The notes beneath the pieces were generated by a model, which searched no databases, had not been told where the DNA came from, and saw only the letters and a program-made list of their open reading frames with translations. Positions 7,233 through 13,842 of a stretch of 27,849 bases of DNA are shown piece after piece (position 1 is the first letter of the stretch; every line of letters begins with the position of its first letter). The stretch comes from Deltaproteobacteria bacterium (GTDB lineage: Bacteria > Desulfobacterota > DSM-4660 > Desulfatiglandales > Desulfatiglandaceae), in assembly GCA_003646995.1 (NCBI GenBank), contig QMLZ01000013.1, positions 1-27,849 on the forward strand. Direction: 5' to 3'. The translations under genes and the position numbers were made by a program.

Positions 7233-7850
7233 ATGGCGGAACTGCGAGCGTATTGTCACTTGGATAGATTACAGCCTCAATTTGCATCTCTTTTTGCATG
7301 TAGGTGCAGGGGATATCTTTCAGTTGAAGGTATGGCGTCACTATTTGTCGAGGTTGTGCCTGGTGTCGAGATCAATAAGATTACCGATATAGCGCTTAAG
7401 CTAACTAACTCGAGACCTGGCGAGATGATCGTAGAGCGGCGCTATGGAATGCTAGAGATTCATTCTTTTGAACAAGAAGAAGTGTTGCAGGCAGGTAGAA
7501 TGATCCTGGAAGAGTTGGGACTCAAGGAAGAAGAAAGGCTAGCTCCAAAAATTCTTGCCACGAGCATAATAAATAAGGTGGATCCCTACCAGGCAGTTAT
7601 CATTAATAGGAATAGCCGAGGAATGCTGATTTTGGGCGGGGATGACGTCTATCTCTTGGAGGTGACCCCTGCGGCCTATTCGTCCATCGCTGCTAACGAA
7701 GCTGAGAAGCATTGTAACATCAGACTGGTGGACATAAGATTTTTTGGGGCTGCGGGAAGGATTTACTTAGCAGGGTCTCATTCCGAGGTGCAGGCTGCGG
7801 CAAAAGTGGTGGTTGAGACCCTAAGAAGCTTGAAAGGAAGAGAACAGTAG
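7233..7850 (+). CDS. BMC-T stacked-trimer shell protein, CsoS1D type (copy 1)
   Basis: A 205-residue tandem BMC protein. It begins ELRAYCHLDRLQPQ and continues with MASLFVEVVPGVEINKITD and ERRYGMLEIH, all close to CsoS1D of the carboxysome. The second domain has IINRNSRGML and TPAAYSSIAANEAEK. Glu68-Arg69 correspond to the gate residues that open or close the large CsoS1D pore. In this family two trimers stack face to face, making a small airlock-like chamber that could pass bulky molecules such as CoA or nucleotides. The ATG has AAGGGTGGA upstream. An ORF at 7195-7392 in another frame is a shadow of it. A same-length paralogue lies at 10062. Confidence 0.94.
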   Translation: MAELRAYCHLDRLQPQFASLFACRCRGYLSVEGMASLFVEVVPGVEINKITDIALKLTNSRPGEMIVERRYGMLEIHSFEQEEVLQAGRMILEELGLKEEERLAPKILATSIINKVDPYQAVIINRNSRGMLILGGDDVYLLEVTPAAYSSIAANEAEKHCNIRLVDIRFFGAAGRIYLAGSHSEVQAAAKVVVETLRSLKGREQ

Positions 7851-7867
7851 AAGAGAGGGTCAGACTA

Positions 7868-8203
7868 ATGGAAGAAGCTTTGGGCATGATAGAGTCGCGC
7901 GGCCTGGTGGGTGCCATTGAGGCAGCTGATGCCATGGTGAAATCGGCTAATGTGAAGTTTTTGGGCAGGAAGAAGGTAAAGGGAGGGCTAATGGTGGTTA
8001 TGGTTAGTGGCGAGGTAGGAGCTGTGAAAGCAGCAGTGGATGCCGGCAGCCAGGCTTGTAAGGAGGTCGGTGATCTGATTTCGTCCCATGTAATACCTAG
8101 GCCAGCCGAAGGGATTGATATCCTTTTGCCCAATTTTAGAGCTCCTATTTCTGCTCATGTAAAAAGGAAAAAAGTCAAGAGACAAAGGTCAAGGAAAAGA
8201 TGA
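7868..8203 (+). CDS. BMC-H hexameric shell protein with a strongly basic C-terminal tail
   Basis: Residues 1-82 are a standard BMC-H domain ([20 protein letters not shown], then GGLMVVMVSGEVGAVKAA and HVIPRP), closely related to the protein at 2575. Unlike that one it continues for about 29 residues and ends in a lysine/arginine-rich tail, roughly 100-111, with KRKKVKRQRSRKR. The tail would lie on one face of the hexagonal tile and could bind acidic cargo, nucleic acid or a neighbouring shell component (inference). The gap to the preceding BMC-T gene is 17 bases, with AGAGAGGG as ribosome site. Canonical shell protein; tail function unknown. Confidence 0.95.
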   Translation: MEEALGMIESRGLVGAIEAADAMVKSANVKFLGRKKVKGGLMVVMVSGEVGAVKAAVDAGSQACKEVGDLISSHVIPRPAEGIDILLPNFRAPISAHVKRKKVKRQRSRKR

Positions 8204-8227
8204 TAGTCAGGTTGAGGGAGAGATCGA

Positions 8228-8818
8228 ATGGCAGGCCGGTTTATTTTCCGTAAAGATGTTGAAGACGTAATAAAGAGAGGGCAGCAAGAGATACTTGTCT
8301 CATCAGATGCGAGGATATCTTCCGAGGCCCTCGATTTGCTTAAGGAGCGAAACATCAGGATAAAGTACGCTCAAGAAGGTAGTTCTTCTGTGCAAGATAG
8401 GGATAGTTTGGATTCACCATCCATGGCGGGTGACTCAGAGCTGGCTGATGTAACTGATGCTGAGATACAGAAGATAGTTGAAAGGGTTATCGAGCGGATT
8501 AGAGAGATAAAGCATGATGATATAGGCCAACCCGCAAGCCGTGAAGCAAGAGAGAATGATGATGACATGATTATATGCAGGTGCGAAGAGATCACCAAGG
8601 GGGAAATCAAAGAGGCGATAAGGAACGGGATTAGAACTTTAAATGGAATCAAGCGAATTACTAGAGCAGGGATGGGTCTGTGTCAGGGGCAAACATGTGA
8701 AAGACTAATCTCCCAGATACTTTCCGAGGAATTGGGAATAGGTAGGGATGAGATCGAACCAACTACAGCTAGAGCCCCTGTAAGGCCTGTCTCTATTTCA
8801 GTTTTTGCAACTGGATAA
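8228..8818 (+). CDS. EutQ-like module fused to a BFD-type [2Fe-2S] domain
   Basis: Three parts are visible in 196 residues. Residues 4-47 are the small EutQ-N-like module (FRKDVEDVIKRG...ARISSEALDLLKERNIRI). A polar linker follows, holding an amphipathic helix at 76-94 (TDAEIQKIVERVIERIREI) that resembles an encapsulation peptide. Residues 115-165 are a BFD-like domain with Cys117, Cys119, Cys152 and Cys157, in ICRCEEIT and GLCQGQTC. The tail APVRPVSI is the proline/arginine signature found at the C-terminus of HcnB/LhpC-type FAD subunits, just the region missing from the FAD subunit at 955. I infer that this is the detached iron-sulfur arm of that subunit, anchored to the compartment lumen by its N-terminal module. 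It starts 24 bases after the BMC-H gene. Confidence 0.83.
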   Translation: MAGRFIFRKDVEDVIKRGQQEILVSSDARISSEALDLLKERNIRIKYAQEGSSSVQDRDSLDSPSMAGDSELADVTDAEIQKIVERVIERIREIKHDDIGQPASREARENDDDMIICRCEEITKGEIKEAIRNGIRTLNGIKRITRAGMGLCQGQTCERLISQILSEELGIGRDEIEPTTARAPVRPVSISVFATG

Positions 8819-8836
8819 TACTGGTTAGGAGAAGCG

Positions 8837-10045
8837 ATGCCAGAAACAGCGGACGTTGTGGTAATAGGGGGCGGGGTTATGGGCTGTGCTATCGCCTATA
8901 ATCTTGCAAAACAGGGCCTTAAGCCAGTAGTAGTCGAGAAGTCTGATATAGGTGGTGAGGCCTCCGGGAGCAATGGTGGCGGAATACGCCAGTCAGCTAG
9001 AAACCTCAAAGAGATGCGACTGGCAATGGAGAGTGTGAAGCTTTATGAGCAGCTACATGAAGAATTGGGAATGGATGTTGAGTATGTTCAGAAAGGTAAT
9101 CTCCGCCTCTGTACCACTGATGAAGAAGTTGAGAATATGAAAAAATCAGTTGAAAGCCAAAAAGCAGCTGGCCTGGAATTGGAAATGCTGGACCGCAAGG
9201 AGGTTCTCGAAATAAATCCTTATGTTGGTGAGAAAGTCATTGGTGCCAGCTATTGCCCTACCGATGGGCATGGAAATCCATTCTTGGTTACTTATGCGTT
9301 TTACAATAGGGCAAAGGATTTGGGTACCAAGTTTCTTGCTCACGAGGAAGTGACAAATATTAAGCTCAGGAAGGGCAAAGTAGTCGGTGTTGTTACAAAC
9401 CAGAGAGAGATAGATACTGATGTGGTTGTGAATGCGGCGGGAGTTGCGGGACGAAAGATCGCAAACATGGTAGGCCTTGATCTTCCTCTACGACCCGTAT
9501 TTTCAGAAGCCCTCATTACCGAGCCGTGTTCCCCTCTATTTCCCCAAATGATTGGTCACGCTAAAGGTTTGTTTTACGGAAGGCAAACAGTACATGGATC
9601 ATTTTTCTGGGGTGGGTTTGTTGGCACCGAGAACTTTATTTACAGGAGTGGAAAACCGCTTTTTCACTTTATTGGTCCGGCAATATGCAGGATGGTGAAT
9701 GATTATTTTCCAATACTCAAAGGATTAAACGTGATTCGTACCTGGTCAGGGATTATCGCCATGATGTCCGACGGACTTCCTGTCCTTGGACTGACTGAGG
9801 AAGTAGTTGGTTTTGTTTTCGCAACGGGCTTCAGTGGCCACGGCTTCGGCCTGGCACCAATAATAGGAAGGATAATAAGCGAGTTGATCGTAGATTGCAG
9901 GACTTCCATACCCATAGCGGACTTTTGTTATAGCCGATTTTCTTATGAGGAAAACGATGAGTGCGGGTGTGAGGACACAGGGGTTTGCTCCGTTTTTAGT
10001 TCTGCTGTTTGTCCTTACAAGAGAAAGTGGATGGAGAACGTGTGA
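8837..10045 (+). CDS. DAO-family FAD-dependent amine/amino-acid dehydrogenase subunit (sarcosine-oxidase-beta/HcnC-like) with a Cys-rich tail
   Basis: The 402-residue protein begins with an FAD Rossmann motif (GGGVMG, 11-16; Glu34 closing the fold) followed by EASGSNGGGIRQ, typical of sarcosine oxidase beta, glycine oxidase and HcnC. The C-terminal FAD segment is ATGFSGHGFGLAP. This subunit oxidises the C-N bond of an amine, N-alkyl amino acid, opine or imino acid; the substrate cannot be read from the sequence. It is the best candidate for the aldehyde-producing signature enzyme of the compartment. Where relatives end, about 34 extra residues (369-402) contain Cys376, Cys378, Cys384 and Cys392 (CxC-x5-C-x7-C), possibly a metal or cluster site or a docking tail. 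A good ribosome site (TAGGAGAAG) precedes the ATG. No export signal. Confidence 0.87.
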   Translation: MPETADVVVIGGGVMGCAIAYNLAKQGLKPVVVEKSDIGGEASGSNGGGIRQSARNLKEMRLAMESVKLYEQLHEELGMDVEYVQKGNLRLCTTDEEVENMKKSVESQKAAGLELEMLDRKEVLEINPYVGEKVIGASYCPTDGHGNPFLVTYAFYNRAKDLGTKFLAHEEVTNIKLRKGKVVGVVTNQREIDTDVVVNAAGVAGRKIANMVGLDLPLRPVFSEALITEPCSPLFPQMIGHAKGLFYGRQTVHGSFFWGGFVGTENFIYRSGKPLFHFIGPAICRMVNDYFPILKGLNVIRTWSGIIAMMSDGLPVLGLTEEVVGFVFATGFSGHGFGLAPIIGRIISELIVDCRTSIPIADFCYSRFSYEENDECGCEDTGVCSVFSSAVCPYKRKWMENV

Positions 10046-10061
10046 GCTGGAGTTAGGGGAA

Positions 10062-10679
10062 ATGATACAGCTGAGGGCCTTCGCTACGATAGACCGATTG
10101 CAAAAGCAATTTACAGGCTTCATTGGAAGTACTGCTTTGGGATACTACCCTGTGCCAGGGCAAGCTGCTCTCTTCATGGAAATCGCCCCTGGTATAGAGA
10201 TTAATTCTCTTACGGATATAGTGCTGAAAAGAGCAAATGTCTGGCTTGGGGCAATGGTTGTGGAGAGAACGTATGGGATGCTGGAAGTACATGCTGACTC
10301 CCCTGCTGATATTAAGGAAGCAGGTGAAGTAGTTTTAGAGAGACTTGGCCTTGAGTTATCCGAACGACTCAGACCGAAGATCCTTTCATCAGTGGTTATT
10401 GAGAGAACCGACCCATATATGACGCAAATTGTAAATAGGTTCAGGGCAGCAAGCATGATGCTGAGCGAGGACACACTTTATATTCTCGAAGTGGTCCCTG
10501 CAGGCTATGCGGGTTTGGCAGCAAATGAGGCGGAAAAGGCAGCAGACATAAATTTGATCCATGTAAGTGTATTTGGAGCAAGTGGTAGGGTATATTTGAG
10601 CGGGGCGGTTTCAGATGTGACTGCGGCCAAAAGGGCGGCAGAGACCTGCCTTAACAATTTGTCAGGAGTGGAACACTAA
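10062..10679 (+). CDS. BMC-T stacked-trimer shell protein, CsoS1D type (copy 2)
   Basis: The start is set at ATG 10062 (AGGGGAA just upstream), giving 205 residues, exactly the length of copy 1. It opens QLRAFATIDRLQKQ and shares ALFMEIAPGIEINSLTD, Glu68-Arg69 in VVERTYGMLEVH, and the second-domain segment EVVPAGYAGLAANEAEKAAD. Two paralogous gated trimers may form mixed stacks or admit different large solutes; this is inference. An in-frame extension back to 9945 overlaps the DAO gene and has no shell-like sequence, so it was not used. The TAA stop abuts the ATG of the regulator gene with no gap. Confidence 0.94.
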   Translation: MIQLRAFATIDRLQKQFTGFIGSTALGYYPVPGQAALFMEIAPGIEINSLTDIVLKRANVWLGAMVVERTYGMLEVHADSPADIKEAGEVVLERLGLELSERLRPKILSSVVIERTDPYMTQIVNRFRAASMMLSEDTLYILEVVPAGYAGLAANEAEKAADINLIHVSVFGASGRVYLSGAVSDVTAAKRAAETCLNNLSGVEH

Positions 10680-11642
10680 ATGGCGGTGAGAATCAAACAG
10701 AAAAGCCCTAGAAAAGAGCTTTTTGAGAAAGTTATAGATGTATACCCTACCCTGTCATCGAAAAAAAGAAGGATAGCCGACTTTATCCTGAAAGACTATA
10801 AAAAACTATTTTTGATGACAGCAAAGGAAATAGCAGATGAATGTAACGTGAGCGAACCCACTGTGATCAGGTTTACTCAAGATTTGGGTTTTTCAGGCTA
10901 TTCTGAGTTTGTTCAATACATAAAAGGTCTTTTACGCATTGAGCTGACAAGTGTCGAAAGGCTTACAAAAACCAAACATAAGTCAAAAGATGAGAGTACT
11001 CTAAAGAGGTATTGTGACAATGCAATGGGTAATTTGGAACACTTACTAAATTCAGTTTCAGAATTCGAGCTGAAACGAATTGCCAAAACTATTTATGAGG
11101 CTGATCAGGTATATGTTGTAGGATACAGGGCGTCAGCAACATTGGCCTATTATTTTGGATACTTATTAAAAAAAATACGCGACAATGTGTTGATCGATAT
11201 GGATATCTCGTGGGAGACGATTGACCTAATTACCAAAGACGACAAGATGTCGTTAATGTGTGTATTTGCTTTCCCAAGGTATCCAAGGAGAACTATTGAG
11301 CTAGTCAAGTTTGCTAAGGGTTACGGGATAAAGATCTTGGGCATAAGCGACAACCCAAGATCACCGATTGTAACGCTGTCTGACGAGTACGTAATAATTG
11401 ACGTAGAGGGAGTTTCTTTTATTGATCCTTTCTCTCACATAATCACCTTTATCAGCGCTCTTGTACATGAAATCACCTTTATTGATAGCGACAAGGCAAA
11501 GGAATTGTTGGCCAAATTTGATGAAGGGGTAAAAGCGTCAAAAGAGTTTTACACAGAAGAAGGAATTAACGATGAACTTGAATACAAACTTGATGGCGAC
11601 CATCTTACATCACTGTGGCCACAAAAAAAGGGCGATTTATAG
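10680..11642 (+). CDS. RpiR-family transcriptional regulator (HTH plus SIS domain)
   Basis: A 320-residue protein: an N-terminal RpiR winged-helix domain with the recognition unit at about 46-70 (TAKEIADECNVSEPTVIRFTQDLGF), then a SIS (sugar isomerase) effector domain around 125-270 with VYVVGYRASATLAYYF at its start. RpiR proteins usually sense phosphosugars or related anionic metabolites and bind palindromic operators. It starts immediately after the shell gene stop, so it is cotranscribed within the locus, suggesting autoregulation. Candidate operators are the palindromes at 13680 and 14441-14475, but no direct evidence links them. The C-terminal ~50 residues are charged and less conserved-looking. 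Confidence 0.92.
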   Translation: MAVRIKQKSPRKELFEKVIDVYPTLSSKKRRIADFILKDYKKLFLMTAKEIADECNVSEPTVIRFTQDLGFSGYSEFVQYIKGLLRIELTSVERLTKTKHKSKDESTLKRYCDNAMGNLEHLLNSVSEFELKRIAKTIYEADQVYVVGYRASATLAYYFGYLLKKIRDNVLIDMDISWETIDLITKDDKMSLMCVFAFPRYPRRTIELVKFAKGYGIKILGISDNPRSPIVTLSDEYVIIDVEGVSFIDPFSHIITFISALVHEITFIDSDKAKELLAKFDEGVKASKEFYTEEGINDELEYKLDGDHLTSLWPQKKGDL

Positions 11643-11692
11643 GATAAAAGAAGATTATACCGGCACAGCTATATGTTGAGTGGAGAGAAGAA

Positions 11693-13144
11693 ATGATAGA
11701 TGAAAAAATCATAAATCAAGTTGTAGAAGAAGTAGTAAGGAGGCTTGTTGAAGGAGATGGGCAGTTTTCTGAATCTAAACAAGAACTTGGTGAAACCCAA
11801 GTTCAAGATGGAGTTTTCGATGAGATGGAGGACGCGATCAAGGGAGCATCGCTGGCTCAGAAAAAGCTGGTTGCGCTCCCACTATCAATTCGCGAGAAGA
11901 TAATTGAGGCTATAAGAAATACTTGCCTGAGCAATGCCAAAGAATACGCCCGTATGGAGTGGGAGGAGACAGGCCTTGGGAAAGTTGAAGACAATAAGAA
12001 GAAGATAGAAGCCTCATGCAAAGTAATGGGAATGGAAGACCTAAGGCCCGAAGTTTATATGGATGATGGAGGGATCTCTGTGATCGAGAGAATACCATAC
12101 GGCGTAATAGCATCTGTTAATCCAATCACTAATGGGGCTCCCACCATAATATTCAACGCAATAATGATGATTGCAGGTGGCAATAGTGTTGTGAACAATC
12201 CCCACCCAAAGACAAAGTTGGTTTCAGCAAAGGTTATCAAGGACATCAACCAAGCCGTAATATCAGCAGGCGGCCCACCGAACACAGTCTGCTGTGTCAA
12301 AGAGCCTTCGGTGCCTTCAGCCCAATACCTGATGACCCATCCTGAGATCAAGTTGATTGCCGTCACCGGTGGGCATGGGGTGGTAAATTTTGCAACGAAG
12401 ACTGGAAAGAGAGTTATTGCCGGCGGACCTGGTAATCCGCCTGTTGTAGTTGATGAGACTGCTGATCTTGACCAAGCTGCAAGGTGCATAATTGAAGGCG
12501 CTTCTTTTTCAAATTGCACCCCTTGTGCCAGCGAGAAAGAGATCTTTGTAGTCGAATCTGTTGCAGATAGACTAAAAGATTTTCTTAAGAAATATGGCGC
12601 ATACGAAATTACACCTTCGCAAGGTGAAGCTTTGGTAAAAAATATTTTCAAGGAATTAGGAGAGCCTGGAAGGCCTGGGGTAATAAATATGGATTTTATC
12701 GGGAAGCCCCCGTCTTTTATTCTAGCCTCAATTGGTTTGGAGGTGGGCGAAGAAATCAAGGTTATCATCTTGGAAACTGACTTTGACCATCCCCTGGTTT
12801 GGACAGAACAGATAATGCCGGTATTGCCTTTGGTGCGATGTAAAAATGCAAACGAAGCCATAAATAGAGCGGTTAAGGCGGAACAAGGACTAGGGCATAC
12901 GATGATCATGCACTCTAACGATCTCAACAATCTTAGTAAGATGGCTAGCATGGCCGATGCCTGTGCTTTTGTAAAGAATGGGTCTTCATTGGCAAGTGTG
13001 GGTGTGGAGGGCGCGGGATTCATTTCGTTTCACATTGCAACCGATGGCGATGGCCATACCAGGCCAAGGATATTCACAAGGGCTAGAAGATGTACGTTAT
13101 CAAACGACTTTCGCATGAGATTTGGAGCCGGTAATTTGTCTTAA
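11693..13144 (+). CDS. CoA-acylating aldehyde dehydrogenase of microcompartments (PduP/EutE family)
   Basis: Residues 1-22 form an amphipathic helix (EKIINQVVEEVVRRLVEG), the classic encapsulation peptide position, followed by a flexible linker to about 40. The catalytic domain has NPITNGAPTIIFNAI (143-157), the Gly-rich TGGHGVVNFATKTGKR segment (225-240) and the catalytic Cys278 in NCTPCASEKE, aligning with the active cysteine of PduP. The reaction is aldehyde + CoA + NAD+ to acyl-CoA + NADH, with NAD and CoA recycled inside the shell. 483 residues is normal for the family. No alcohol dehydrogenase or PduL phosphotransacylase gene is seen in the window, so either they are upstream or NADH is reoxidised by the PduS/PduT route. 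Ribosome site GGAGAGAAG is 4 bases upstream. Confidence 0.94.
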   Translation: MIDEKIINQVVEEVVRRLVEGDGQFSESKQELGETQVQDGVFDEMEDAIKGASLAQKKLVALPLSIREKIIEAIRNTCLSNAKEYARMEWEETGLGKVEDNKKKIEASCKVMGMEDLRPEVYMDDGGISVIERIPYGVIASVNPITNGAPTIIFNAIMMIAGGNSVVNNPHPKTKLVSAKVIKDINQAVISAGGPPNTVCCVKEPSVPSAQYLMTHPEIKLIAVTGGHGVVNFATKTGKRVIAGGPGNPPVVVDETADLDQAARCIIEGASFSNCTPCASEKEIFVVESVADRLKDFLKKYGAYEITPSQGEALVKNIFKELGEPGRPGVINMDFIGKPPSFILASIGLEVGEEIKVIILETDFDHPLVWTEQIMPVLPLVRCKNANEAINRAVKAEQGLGHTMIMHSNDLNNLSKMASMADACAFVKNGSSLASVGVEGAGFISFHIATDGDGHTRPRIFTRARRCTLSNDFRMRFGAGNLS

Positions 13145-13255
13145 CCAATGCATGGTAGAGCCTTGAGCCCGGGTATGTTCCCAAATGAGTTCAATTGTCC
13201 AACCTGAAGTGGTCTCGGCCCAGGAAAAAGTTTTGACCTCTAAAGGAATAAGAAC

Positions 13256-13672
13256 ATGGATTTGCTAAAGAGAGAGAACTTTTCTTCAGGCGCTCCATTT
13301 GAAGAGAAGGTTGGATATAGTCGTGCGGTTAGAGTCGGAAACATGGTTTACATCGGCGGGACCACCTCTACCAACTCGGAGGGCGTGGTAGAGGGCGCTG
13401 GCGATGCCTATCTTCAAACCAAGATCATTCTCCAAAAAATAGAGGACGCTCTAGCGCGCGCAGGAGCGAAGGTTTCCGAAGTGATAAGAGTTCGTTTCTA
13501 TGTCACTGATATAAGCAAAGGACAGGAGTATCTACGTGCCTATTCTGAATGGTACAAAGGGGTCAAGCCGGTGATCACCATGGCAGAAGTAAAGGCATTA
13601 GCAAGACCCGAGCACTTAGTAGAAATAGAGGCGGAAGCGGTAGTTGGTTCTTATCTGATTAAGAGTAAGTGA
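13256..13672 (+). CDS. Rid-family (YjgF/YER057c/UK114) protein lacking the canonical arginine
   Basis: A 138-residue Rid fold: VGNMVYIGGTTS (27-38), the helix AYLQTKIILQKIEDALARAGAKVSEV (51-76), VRFYVTDI (79-86), and the C-terminal HLVEIEAEAVV (120-130). True RidA enzymes hydrolyse enamine/imine intermediates and carry an Arg in a P-x-R-x-x-V-E-V context that holds the substrate carboxylate. Here the equivalent stretch is KPVITMAEVKAL (104-115) with Ile/Thr and no Arg, so this is another Rid subfamily. Beside an amine dehydrogenase it may hydrolyse or protect an imine that lacks the carboxylate, or it may be a binding protein. The gene is 111 bases after the aldehyde dehydrogenase, with AAAGGAATAAGAAC before the ATG. 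Confidence 0.88.
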   Translation: MDLLKRENFSSGAPFEEKVGYSRAVRVGNMVYIGGTTSTNSEGVVEGAGDAYLQTKIILQKIEDALARAGAKVSEVIRVRFYVTDISKGQEYLRAYSEWYKGVKPVITMAEVKALARPEHLVEIEAEAVVGSYLIKSK

Positions 13673-13679
13673 AATCCTC

Positions 13680-13693
13680 ATCCGGTACCGGAT
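13680..13693. repeat. perfect 14-bp palindrome between the Rid and NifX-like genes
   Basis: ATCCGGTACCGGAT reads the same on both strands. It lies just after the Rid stop, and its last base begins a weak -35-like TTGAAA (13693-13698) followed 15 bases later by TAATAT (13714-13719). That arrangement could be an operator overlapping an internal promoter for the NifX-like gene. Spacing is poor for sigma-70, so the promoter part is weak. Confidence 0.4.
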
Positions 13694-13842
13694 TGAAAGA
13701 GTATAGACGCGCATAATATTGTCAATCTTTAAGAAAGGAATAGCACAAGCCAACCTGGCCAAGGTCGTAGTAAAAGAGGCGGGACCGAAAGTGATGTTAA
13801 AATCCATTGTTTGATTTGTTCCGATTAAAAGCGAGGACTAGG

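Noticed and set aside
7195..7392. 65-codon plus-strand ORF overlapping the first CsoS1D-type gene
   Set aside because: It is out of frame with the shell gene, has no ribosome site and no sensible protein pattern.
9945..10061. Longer N-terminal extension of the second CsoS1D-type protein
   Set aside because: It overlaps the DAO gene, does not resemble shell sequence, and the ATG at 10062 has a good ribosome site and gives the same length as its paralogue.
12055..13023. 322-codon antisense ORF within the aldehyde dehydrogenase gene
   Set aside because: It is the complement of a well-supported PduP-type gene, has no recognisable domain, and its composition (Ser/Pro/Ile rich) is that of an antisense shadow.
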